A DNA stretch of 6,914 nucleotides, taken from Gammaproteobacteria bacterium. GTDB taxonomy: Bacteria; Pseudomonadota; Gammaproteobacteria; Chromatiales; Chromatiaceae. How positions within the stretch are numbered: position 1 is the first letter of the stretch; every line of letters begins with the position of its first letter. The stretch covers positions 1-6,914 of the forward strand of contig JAUXGQ010000077.1 in assembly GCA_030621975.1 (NCBI GenBank), in the 5' to 3' direction. The notes under the pieces were generated by a model. That model had not been told where the DNA came from, made no database searches, and was given only the letters and a program-made list of their open reading frames with translations. The position numbers were made by a program, and so were the translations under genes. Positions 1 to 6,589 of this stretch are shown one piece after another.

Positions 1-76
1 CTTCCGACTTGGCGGCAAACAGGACAGCCAGAGGGGAGGTCCCCTGTTCCCGCATTGCACTGCTTTCTTCTCTCAT
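1..76 (-). CDS. possible start of a divergent gene, partial at left edge
   Basis: Reading the minus strand from an ATG at 76-74, the frame stays open to the window edge and gives about 25 residues beginning MREESSAMREQGTSPLAVLF. A second in-frame ATG (residue 8) is preceded by the purine-rich stretch GAGAAGAAAG, a possible though poorly spaced ribosome binding site; the first ATG has none. No family is recognisable from so few residues. Forward frames over the same bases are also open, so the call is weak. If real, the gene is divergent from pgi and the roughly 180 bp between them would hold both promoters. Confidence 0.3.
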   Translation of the reverse strand, partial: MREESSAMREQGTSPLAVLFAAKSE

Positions 77-191
77 GACGGTGATTCTGTTAATAACGAT
101 CTACTGCTACAAGATACCCAGATAATCGGGAAATAGAAACCTGAGAGGCGCCAATTCCCTTGATAGCGGGTGCATCTGAAATCAGGTCCGG

Positions 192-197
192 TATACT
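192..197 (+). promoter_or_regulatory. possible -10 element upstream of pgi
   Basis: TATACT matches the sigma-70 -10 consensus TATAAT at five of six positions and lies about 60 bp before the pgi start codon. No good -35 hexamer sits 16-18 bp upstream; a TTGATA at 160-165 is 26 bp away, which is too far. Transcription from here would start inside the tandem repeat at 200-241, placing that repeat in the 5' leader. This is a weak call from sequence alone. Confidence 0.22.
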
Positions 198-199
198 AG

Positions 200-241
200 A
201 TTTCTCACCAGGCGGCCCGGATTTCTCACCAGGCGGACGGA
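200..241 (+). repeat. 21-bp tandem direct repeat, two copies
   Basis: Two adjacent copies start at 200 and 221. Both begin with the identical 16 bases ATTTCTCACCAGGCGG and then diverge in the last five (CCCGG against ACGGA). The second copy ends 15 bp before the pgi start codon, so the array occupies the likely leader and the zone upstream of ribosome binding. It could be a local slippage duplication, a pair of protein-binding sites, or the remnant of an interspersed repeat; the sequence does not decide between these. Confidence 0.8.
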
Positions 242-256
242 TGGACGGTTCGAACC

Positions 257-1906
257 ATGACGGCATTAGACCAGACGGCGCAGTGGAAGGCACTGCAAGC
301 GCATTGGGAGGAGATCTCCGATGTGCATATGCGCGACCTGTTCGGCGGGGATCCGGAGCGATTCGAACAGATGTCGCTTCAGACCTGCGGCATACTGCTG
401 GATTACTCCAAAAACCGCATTACCCGTGACAGCGTGCGTAAGCTTCTGGACCTGGCCAATGGCGCCGATGTGGTTGGCTGGATACGGCGTATGTTTTCGG
501 GGGATCGCCTGAATAACACCGAGGGGCGCGCCGTGCTGCACGTGGCGCTGCGCAATCGCTCCAATCAACCGATCTGGGTGGATGGGCAGGACATCATGCC
601 CGCGGTCAACAGGATTCTGGAAAAGATGGAATCCTTTACCAATGCCGTACGCGGCGGAGGCTGGACGGGGTTTACGGGCAAGACGATCACCGATGTGGTC
701 AACATCGGCATCGGTGGTTCCAACCTCGGTCCACTGATGGTGGTCGACGCCCTGAAGCCTTACTGTGCAGAGGGCCCGAGGAGTCACTTCGTGTCCAATG
801 TGGATCCCAACCACATCGAGGATACTTTGAAGCGCCTCGATCCGGAGACTTCGCTTTTCATCGTATCTTCCAAGACCTTCACGACTCAGGAGACCCTGGC
901 CAATGCCCATGCGGCCCGTAACTGGCTGTTACAGGCCCTGGGGCAGGAAACCGCGGTGGCCCGGCATTTTGTGGCGGTGTCGACCAATGCCGAGGCGGTT
1001 CAGAAATTCGGTATTAACCTGGACAACATGTTTGAAATCTGGGACTGGGTTGGCGGGCGTTTCTCACTGTGGTCCGCCATAGGTCTGCCCATCGCTCTGG
1101 CGATTGGCATGGACAAATTTTACGAGCTCCTCGACGGCGCCCACGAGATGGACCGGCATTTCGCCGAAACGGACCAACTGTCGGAGAACATGCCGGTTAT
1201 TCTGGCGTTGCTGGGTGTCTGGTACGTGAACTTCGTCGGTGCCCGAACCCATGCAGTCCTGCCCTATGACCAGCACCTCAGATACCTGCCGGCCTATCTT
1301 CAGCAGGCGGATATGGAAAGCAATGGAAAACGGGTAACCCGCCACGGTTATCCGGTGGATTATGCCACCGGACCGGTCGTCTGGGGGGCCGCCGGCACCG
1401 ACGGTCAGCACGCCTTTTACCAGTTGATTCATCAGGGTACTCAGCTGGTTCCTTGTGATTTCATCGCCCCTGTCTCCAGTCACAGCAGCCTGGGGGATCA
1501 GCATCGAATCCTGCTGGCCAATTTTATCGCGCAGAGCGAGGCGCTGATGACTGGCAGGCCAGCGGAAGAGGCGCGTGCCGAGCTCGAGGCGTCGGGTCTG
1601 CCACCGACCGCGGCGCTGGATCTTCTGCCACATAAGGTGTTTCCGGGCAACCGACCATCTAACAGCATACTTTTGGATCGCTTGACACCGCGCCGCCTCG
1701 GCGCGCTGATTGCCCTATACGAACACAAGATTTTCGTCCAGGGGATCATCTGGCGCGTAAATTCTTTCGACCAATGGGGCGTGGAACTGGGCAAACAACT
1801 GGCGGATGTCGTGCTCGGCGAATTGACGGGTACTATTGAACCCGGGGATCATGATGGTTCTACGCGGGAGCTCGTGAAGTATTGCAGGAATCACTTCAGG
1901 GGCTAG
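257..1906 (+). CDS. pgi: glucose-6-phosphate isomerase
   Basis: Cytosolic enzyme interconverting glucose-6-phosphate and fructose-6-phosphate in glycolysis and gluconeogenesis. The 549-residue product equals the length of E. coli Pgi. Visible landmarks are the phosphosugar-binding loop GIGGSNLGP (residues 151-159), the first PGI signature DWVGGRFS (263-270) and the second signature region around GVELGKQ (508-514). Residues aligning with the E. coli catalytic set Glu355, His386 and Lys514 are all present as E354 (MESNGK), H385 (GQHAFYQ) and K513. No frameshift or truncation is seen. The ATG at 257 gives the expected N-terminus; the ATG at 241 is in another frame. No strong Shine-Dalgarno is visible, only GGACGG-type purines. 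A 212-bp gap separates it from glgC, so co-transcription is uncertain, although the pairing fits: Pgi supplies glucose-6-P, the precursor of glucose-1-P used by GlgC. Confidence 0.98.
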   Translation: MTALDQTAQWKALQAHWEEISDVHMRDLFGGDPERFEQMSLQTCGILLDYSKNRITRDSVRKLLDLANGADVVGWIRRMFSGDRLNNTEGRAVLHVALRNRSNQPIWVDGQDIMPAVNRILEKMESFTNAVRGGGWTGFTGKTITDVVNIGIGGSNLGPLMVVDALKPYCAEGPRSHFVSNVDPNHIEDTLKRLDPETSLFIVSSKTFTTQETLANAHAARNWLLQALGQETAVARHFVAVSTNAEAVQKFGINLDNMFEIWDWVGGRFSLWSAIGLPIALAIGMDKFYELLDGAHEMDRHFAETDQLSENMPVILALLGVWYVNFVGARTHAVLPYDQHLRYLPAYLQQADMESNGKRVTRHGYPVDYATGPVVWGAAGTDGQHAFYQLIHQGTQLVPCDFIAPVSSHSSLGDQHRILLANFIAQSEALMTGRPAEEARAELEASGLPPTAALDLLPHKVFPGNRPSNSILLDRLTPRRLGALIALYEHKIFVQGIIWRVNSFDQWGVELGKQLADVVLGELTGTIEPGDHDGSTRELVKYCRNHFRG

Positions 1907-1912
1907 CCCCTG
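1897..1912. repeat. 16-bp perfect palindrome across the pgi stop codon
   Basis: CAGGGGCTAGCCCCTG is a perfect inverted repeat that could fold into a 6-bp GC-rich stem with a CTAG loop. It contains the pgi TAG stop (1904-1906) in its loop region. No run of T follows, so it is not a canonical intrinsic terminator. It could block 3' exonucleases, aid termination, or be a chance result of GC-rich codons at the gene end. Confidence 0.5.
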
Positions 1913-1960
1913 GCAGACTTCGGGGCACGAAGGGAGGGCCGGCCCGGATTGCCTTCCTCA

Positions 1961-2017
1961 GGTCCTTAAACCCGAGATCCCTGTCGCACTTCGCTCACCC
2001 GGGGGTTTCGCCGGACC
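1961..2017. repeat. imperfect hairpin between pgi and glgC, possible interspersed repeat or terminator
   Basis: Two nested pairs of complementary arms are visible: GGTCC (1961-1965) with GGACC (2013-2017), and AAACCC (1968-1973) with GGGTTT (2003-2008), separated by a small asymmetric internal loop. Read on the minus strand, the interior contains GGGTGAGCGAAGTGCGAC. From memory this resembles the GTAGCCCGGATGAGCGAAG-type intergenic palindromic repeats scattered through many proteobacterial genomes. No T-tract follows either arm, so termination by this hairpin would not be canonical. Its position suggests separation of the pgi and glgC transcripts or stabilisation of the pgi message end. Confidence 0.45.
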
Positions 2018-2105
2018 AAGGGCAGGTGCCGTGGGCGGACCTCGGGACCCTATTAGTGTTAGCATAGACAACAATTGGAAGTGGCAAATCGCCAGTACAG
2101 CAGTA

Positions 2106-2111
2106 GAGGTG
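2106..2111 (+). promoter_or_regulatory. strong ribosome binding site of glgC
   Basis: GAGGTG is a perfect six-base match to the anti-Shine-Dalgarno complement and sits seven bases before the ATG at 2119. A further GGAG follows at 2111-2114. This fixes the glgC start and makes it the best ribosome binding site in the window, as expected for the first gene of a coupled set. No convincing -35/-10 pair could be assigned in 2018-2105. Confidence 0.75.
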
Positions 2112-2118
2112 GAGCGTT

Positions 2119-3387
2119 ATGAACCCAGAGCAGGATCCCCGCTTTGTCAGCCGTCTGACCAGGAACACGCTGGCATTGATCCTTGCCGGCGGGCGCGGTT
2201 CCCGGTTGCGGCACCTGACCGCCTGGCGCGCCAAACCGGCTGTGCCCTTCGGCGGAAAATTCCGTATCGTAGATTTCCCGCTATCCAACTGCATCAATTC
2301 CGGCATCAGGCGTATCGGGGTACTGACCCAGTACAAATCCCATTCCCTGAACCTGCACATTCAGCGCGGCTGGGGTTTTTTGAGGGGCGAGTTCGGAGAG
2401 TTCGTGGAACTGCTGCCCGCCCAGCAACGGATCGAGGCCAACTGGTACGAGGGTACCGCCGACGCCGTGTACCAGAATCTGGATATCCTGCGTAATCATA
2501 ATCCCGAGTTCGTGCTGGTCCTGGCCGGTGATCACATCTACCGCATGGATTACGGCACCATGATTGCGCAACATGTAGAGAGCGGCGCAGACATGACCGT
2601 CGGCTGTATCGAGGTGGATCTGAAAACGGCCAGAGAGTATGGCGTGATGAGCGTCGATGACGATGGACGGGTGCGGGAGTTTCAGGAAAAGCCGCAAAAT
2701 CCAATACCGGCGCCCGGTCAGACCGATCGCGCACTGGCATCCATGGGGATCTATGTATTCAACCGCGGGTTTCTGTTCGAGCAACTGATCCGGGATTCGG
2801 ACACTCCGGGGTCCAGTCACGATTTCGGAAAGGATATTATTCCGGAGGTCATCGAAAAATACCGGGTCATAGCGTTTCCGTTCCGGGACGCGGAGAAAGG
2901 CGTCCAGGCCTACTGGCGAGACGTGGGTACCATCGACGCGTTCTGGCGTTCCAATCTGGAATTGATCGGGGTGACGCCGGAACTCAATCTCTATGACCAG
3001 ACCTGGCCCATCTGGACCTACCAGGAACAGCTGCCGCCGGCCAAGTTCATCTTCGACGACGAGGATCGGCGCGGTATGGCCGTGGACTCCATGGTTTCCG
3101 GCGGTTGCATTATCTCCGGCTCCCTGGTGCGCCACTCCCTGCTGTTTTCCAATGTGCGGGTGAACTCCTACGCGACGGTGGAAAACACCGTGGTTCTGCC
3201 CGACGTGGACATCGGGCGCAAATGCCGCATTAAAAATGCGGTGATCGACCGGGGGGTGCGGATCCCGGAAGGCACCGTGATCGGGGAAGACAAGGCCGCG
3301 GATGCGGACCGTTTCTACGTGACACCGGGCGGGGTGGTATTGGTGGTGCCGGCAATGCTGGGGCAAACCGGCAACTATGTCCGCTGA
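2119..3387 (+). CDS. glgC: glucose-1-phosphate adenylyltransferase (ADP-glucose pyrophosphorylase)
   Basis: Cytosolic enzyme making ADP-glucose and pyrophosphate from ATP and glucose-1-phosphate, the committed step of bacterial glycogen synthesis. The 422 residues are close to the 431 of E. coli GlgC. The N-terminal nucleotidyltransferase domain has the loop LILAGGRGSRL (20-30), RAKPAVPFGGKFRI (37-50), the ATP-site Y110 in WYEGTADAVYQN, the metal-binding D138 in LAGDHIYRMDYG, and K191 in FQEKP, equivalent to the glucose-1-P-binding Lys195 of E. coli. The C-terminal third, from about residue 310, has the left-handed beta-helix pattern (SGGCIISGSLVRHSLLF, IPEGTVIGED). E. coli Lys39, which binds the activator fructose-1,6-bisphosphate, aligns with W36 here, so effector use probably differs. 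The TGA stop lies inside the next gene, an 11-bp overlap that suggests translational coupling. Confidence 0.98.
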   Translation: MNPEQDPRFVSRLTRNTLALILAGGRGSRLRHLTAWRAKPAVPFGGKFRIVDFPLSNCINSGIRRIGVLTQYKSHSLNLHIQRGWGFLRGEFGEFVELLPAQQRIEANWYEGTADAVYQNLDILRNHNPEFVLVLAGDHIYRMDYGTMIAQHVESGADMTVGCIEVDLKTAREYGVMSVDDDGRVREFQEKPQNPIPAPGQTDRALASMGIYVFNRGFLFEQLIRDSDTPGSSHDFGKDIIPEVIEKYRVIAFPFRDAEKGVQAYWRDVGTIDAFWRSNLELIGVTPELNLYDQTWPIWTYQEQLPPAKFIFDDEDRRGMAVDSMVSGGCIISGSLVRHSLLFSNVRVNSYATVENTVVLPDVDIGRKCRIKNAVIDRGVRIPEGTVIGEDKAADADRFYVTPGGVVLVVPAMLGQTGNYVR

Positions 3388-5080
3388 TGAACGTCGTCTG
3401 AACGTCGTCCTGTGCTGGCATATGCACCAGCCGGATTACCGCGGGGGGGATAACGGCGAATACCAACTGCCCTGGGTATACCTGCACGGGATCAAGGATT
3501 ACGTAGACATGGCGGCGCATCTGGAGGCAAATCCAGACGCCCGGGCGGTGGTGAATTTCGCCCCGATTCTGCTTGAACAGATCGCCGACTACGCACGCCA
3601 GATCAAAGCCTGGCGTAAACACGGCAAGCTGATCCGCGATCCACTGCTGGCGGCACTGGCAGGCCCGGGATTTCCGGCCGATACGGCGTCGAGAGCAGCG
3701 CTGATTCGTGCCTGCCTGCGGGCTAATGAAAAACATCTGATCGGTCGTTTCGATTATTTCCGCCAGCTTATCGAACTGGCGAACGGGCTGGATCAGGATG
3801 AAGAGATGGCCCGCTATGTCAACGATCAGTACCTGGCGGACCTGCTGGTCTGGTATCACATCGCCTGGATGGGGGAAAGCGTTCATCAGAACGAGATCCG
3901 GGTACGTTCACTGATCCAGAAGGGAAGTGGTTTTGACGCCGATGACCGCCGCCGGCTGGTGGAGGTGATCGGCGAGCTGATGTCGGGGATCATCGGACGC
4001 TACCGCCAACTCGGTGACGAAGGTCGTGTCGAGCTTTCGGTTACCCCCTATGCACACCCCATCGTTCCCCTGTTGCTGGATCTTCAGTCGGCCAGCGAGG
4101 CCATGCCCGATGTGGAGTTGCCGAATCTGGCCTCCTACCCGGGGGGCGAAGCCCGGGCACGCTGGCATACGCGCAAGGCCATAGCCAGCTTCGAGGAGCA
4201 TTTCGGAACACGTCCCCAGGGTTGCTGGCCTTCCGAAGGCGCGATCAGTGAGGAGACAATCAAGATCCTGGAAGAGGAGGGTTTTCGCTGGGCGGCCAGC
4301 GGACAGCAGGTGCTGCAAACCAGTCTCACTGCCTCAATCGATGGCCAGCCCCTGCGCGAGCAGTGGTTGCATTCTCCCTACCGGTTGCACGAGGGTAAGC
4401 TGAATTGCTTTTCTCGGGACGACGGGCTCTCTGACCTCATCGGTTTTACCTATGCGGACTGGCACGCGGACGATGCGGTCGGGAACCTCATCCAGCATCT
4501 GGAAGCCATTGCCGAGGCCAACGGCAAGGATCCGGACCGGATTGTATCCATCATCATGGATGGGGAGAACGCGTGGGAGTATTATCCGAGAAACGGCAGT
4601 TATTTTTTGACCGCGCTTTACGAACGCCTGGTGCAGCATCCGCGTCTGGAACTGACGACCTTTTCAAACTATCTGGCCCGGTGTAAAACCCCTTCGCCGG
4701 CACTTTCCAGACTGGTGGCCGGGAGTTGGGTCTATGGTACCTTCTCCACCTGGATCGGCGATCCGGACAAGAACCGCGGCTGGGATATGCTGGGTGAGGC
4801 AAAAGCGGTCTATGATAAGGTGGTTGCATCCGGGAGATTGAACGGGAAACAGATCTCCGAGGTTGAAAAGCAGCTGGCAACCTGTGAAGGCTCGGACTGG
4901 TTCTGGTGGTTTGGCGATTACAACCCAGGGGCTACGGTAAGTGATTTTGAGCGTTTGTACCGGCGACAGCTCAACAAGTTGTACAGGATGCTCGGGGAAG
5001 AGCCGCCCGAGTATCTGTCCCAGGTTTTCGCCCACGGCAGCGGTGATCCTGCCATGGGCGGCGTTATGAAAAGAAATTAA
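3377..5080 (+). CDS. glycoside hydrolase family 57 protein, amylopullulanase/alpha-amylase type
   Basis: Predicted alpha-glucan-acting enzyme of 567 residues, probably cytosolic since no signal peptide or membrane segment is visible. All five GH57 conserved regions can be seen: HMHQPDY (15-21); VELSVTPYAHP (218-228); CWPSEG (283-288) with the presumed nucleophile E287; MDGENAWE (394-401) with the presumed acid/base D395; and WVYGTFSTWIGDP in the C-terminal part, followed by SDWFWWFGD. From memory, the catalytic pair of the archaeal amylopullulanase of Thermococcus hydrothermalis is Glu291 and Asp394, nearly the same positions, which supports that subgroup (COG1449-like) over the GH57 branching enzymes. 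Substrate and bond specificity (alpha-1,4, alpha-1,6 or transfer) cannot be read from sequence. The ATG at 3377 overlaps the end of glgC by 11 bp, lacks a good Shine-Dalgarno, and is probably reached by coupled translation. The setting suggests glycogen trimming or debranching. Confidence 0.93.
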   Translation: MSADERRLNVVLCWHMHQPDYRGGDNGEYQLPWVYLHGIKDYVDMAAHLEANPDARAVVNFAPILLEQIADYARQIKAWRKHGKLIRDPLLAALAGPGFPADTASRAALIRACLRANEKHLIGRFDYFRQLIELANGLDQDEEMARYVNDQYLADLLVWYHIAWMGESVHQNEIRVRSLIQKGSGFDADDRRRLVEVIGELMSGIIGRYRQLGDEGRVELSVTPYAHPIVPLLLDLQSASEAMPDVELPNLASYPGGEARARWHTRKAIASFEEHFGTRPQGCWPSEGAISEETIKILEEEGFRWAASGQQVLQTSLTASIDGQPLREQWLHSPYRLHEGKLNCFSRDDGLSDLIGFTYADWHADDAVGNLIQHLEAIAEANGKDPDRIVSIIMDGENAWEYYPRNGSYFLTALYERLVQHPRLELTTFSNYLARCKTPSPALSRLVAGSWVYGTFSTWIGDPDKNRGWDMLGEAKAVYDKVVASGRLNGKQISEVEKQLATCEGSDWFWWFGDYNPGATVSDFERLYRRQLNKLYRMLGEEPPEYLSQVFAHGSGDPAMGGVMKRN

Positions 5081-5081
5081 T

Positions 5082-5086
5082 GGAAG
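5082..5086 (+). promoter_or_regulatory. ribosome binding site of malQ
   Basis: GGAAG lies six bases before the ATG at 5093, good spacing for that codon. The TTG directly before it (5090-5092) is in frame and could extend the protein by one residue, but its spacing would be only three bases, so the ATG is preferred. Confidence 0.55.
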
Positions 5087-5092
5087 CTTTTG

Positions 5093-6589
5093 ATGCAAGA
5101 GGCTGAAACGGACGGCGGGGCCTCCGCCTGTCTGGATTGCCGCCGCGCCGGCATCCTTCTGCACATCACATCACTACCCGGCCCCGGCAACATAGGCGAT
5201 CTTGGCGCCGACGCCTATCGTTTCGTGGATTTTCTGGTGGCCTCGGGGATGCGTGTCTGGCAGATGCTGCCCATCGGGCCCACCCAGGACGATGCCTCCC
5301 CCTATCAGGCCATGTCCGTACATGCGGGCAACCCGCGTATGATCAGCGTGGATCCGGTGATCGAGAAGGGATGGCTCGACGGCTATCCGCTCGATGAACC
5401 CGATTTGTCGGACGCGGGCAGGTCGTTGGCGCTGAGTCTCTCCTGGGAGGGCTTCAAGGAACGGGCCAATGAGGATGACCGCAGCGATCTGGCCGATTTC
5501 CTTGCACGGCAGAGGTTCTGGCTGGGCGATTATGCCTTGTTCCGGGCATTGGGTTCGGAACAAGGCGGCTGCTGGTGGGAGTGGCCGGCAGATCTTCGGG
5601 AGCGGGATCCCCGCGCCATGGCTGATGCCAGGAATCGGCTCAGTGACAGCATCGAGTATTTGAAATACGAGCAGTTTCTGTTCTTCAGGCAATGGGTGAG
5701 ATTGAAGCACTACGCCAACGACAGAGGGGTGGAGCTGTTTGGCGATATGCCCATATTCGTGGCCCACAACAGCGCCGAGGTCTGGGCCCATCCGGAGATG
5801 TTCGATCTGCGGCCCAACGGTCACCCGAGGGTGGTGGCCGGGGTACCGCCGGATTATTTTTCAGAAACCGGTCAGCGCTGGGGGAATCCCCTGTATCGAT
5901 GGGATCGCATGCGCGAGGATGGATTCTCGTTCTGGATCAATCGAATGCACAGCAAGCTGGCCCTCTTCGACCGGGTACGAATCGACCACTTCAGAGGGTT
6001 CGAGGCCTACTGGGAGATCCCTTCGGAATCCGAAACGGCGATCGAAGGCCATTGGGTGCCGTCCCCGGGCGATGACTTGTTTGAATGCCTGCACGCGGTG
6101 TTCGATGAACTGCCGCTGGTGGCGGAAGATCTCGGTGTAATTACGCCTGATGTAGAAGCCCTGCGGGACAAGTACGGGCTGCCGGGCATGCGGATACTTC
6201 AGTTTGCGTTTTCCGGTAATCCGGACAATCCTTATCTGCCCTTTCATTACCCGCGCAATACCGTGGTCTACACAGGTACCCATGACAACGACACGACCCT
6301 GGGCTGGTATCTGAAACTGGATGATCATACCCGCCGGTATGTAGACTATTACCTGGGCAAATCCAGGGAAGCGATGCCATGGCCGCTGATTCGTTGTGCA
6401 CTGGCCTCCCGCGCCGATCTGGCCATGCTGCCGATGCAGGATGTGCTTGCGCTTAACGGAGAGCATCGGATGAACCTGCCGGGCAGCACCGAGGGCAACT
6501 GGTTCTGGCGGTTCAGCTGGGACCAGGTGGACGATGATCTGGCCGGACGCCTGCGCCGCAGGGTGAAGATGTACGGACGCTGGCAATGA
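5093..6589 (+). CDS. malQ: 4-alpha-glucanotransferase (amylomaltase, GH77)
   Basis: Cytosolic enzyme that transfers maltosyl and longer alpha-1,4-glucan segments between chains and can release glucose; in glycogen-storing bacteria it recycles short oligosaccharides left by phosphorylase and debranching enzyme. The 498-residue product matches compact amylomaltases of about 500 residues. Family landmarks are GILLHITSLPG near the N-terminus, SPYQAMSVHAGNP, GDMPIFVAHNSAEVWAHPE, GVPPDYFSETGQRWGNPLY, RIDHFRG with nucleophile D298, AEDLG with acid/base E345, and THDND with the transition-state-stabilising D398. These correspond to Asp293, Glu340 and Asp395 of the Thermus aquaticus enzyme. The leader before the core is short and carries a CLDC pair (13-16) of unknown meaning. 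The gene starts 12 bp after the GH57 stop, and its TGA overlaps the next gene's ATG (ATGA), so it belongs to the same coupled unit. It appears intact. Confidence 0.97.
   Translation: MQEAETDGGASACLDCRRAGILLHITSLPGPGNIGDLGADAYRFVDFLVASGMRVWQMLPIGPTQDDASPYQAMSVHAGNPRMISVDPVIEKGWLDGYPLDEPDLSDAGRSLALSLSWEGFKERANEDDRSDLADFLARQRFWLGDYALFRALGSEQGGCWWEWPADLRERDPRAMADARNRLSDSIEYLKYEQFLFFRQWVRLKHYANDRGVELFGDMPIFVAHNSAEVWAHPEMFDLRPNGHPRVVAGVPPDYFSETGQRWGNPLYRWDRMREDGFSFWINRMHSKLALFDRVRIDHFRGFEAYWEIPSESETAIEGHWVPSPGDDLFECLHAVFDELPLVAEDLGVITPDVEALRDKYGLPGMRILQFAFSGNPDNPYLPFHYPRNTVVYTGTHDNDTTLGWYLKLDDHTRRYVDYYLGKSREAMPWPLIRCALASRADLAMLPMQDVLALNGEHRMNLPGSTEGNWFWRFSWDQVDDDLAGRLRRRVKMYGRWQ

Noticed and set aside
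3..116. Forward frame at the left edge ending in a hydrophobic stretch (LLSSLMTVILLITIYCY)
   Set aside because: It could be the tail of a membrane protein, but the visible part is short, the flanking frames are also open, and nothing else supports it. It competes with the equally weak minus-strand candidate.
160..429. Forward open frame of 89 codons overlapping the pgi start in another frame
   Set aside because: It includes the tandem repeat and then out-of-frame pgi sequence. It starts at a TTG with no ribosome binding site and has no recognisable content.
1064..1633. Minus-strand open frame of 189 codons opposite pgi
   Set aside because: Antisense to conserved pgi sequence including the catalytic region, with no domain pattern of its own and no ribosome binding site seen.
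1936..1945. Perfect palindrome GGGCCGGCCC after pgi
   Set aside because: Ten bases of pure G/C self-complementarity are easily met by chance here, and it has no loop or T-tract to suggest a function.
1907..2118. Canonical rho-independent terminator after pgi
   Set aside because: Stems are present, but none is followed by a run of T, so only structured repeats are reported.
2281..3366. Open reading frame of 361 codons on the minus strand opposite glgC
   Set aside because: It lies wholly antisense to a clear GlgC. Its protein is rich in His, Arg and Pro without recognisable motifs, as expected from a shadow frame in GC-rich coding DNA.
5090..5092. TTG as the malQ start codon
   Set aside because: The adjacent ATG at 5093 has better spacing to GGAAG and is the commoner start; the difference is one residue.
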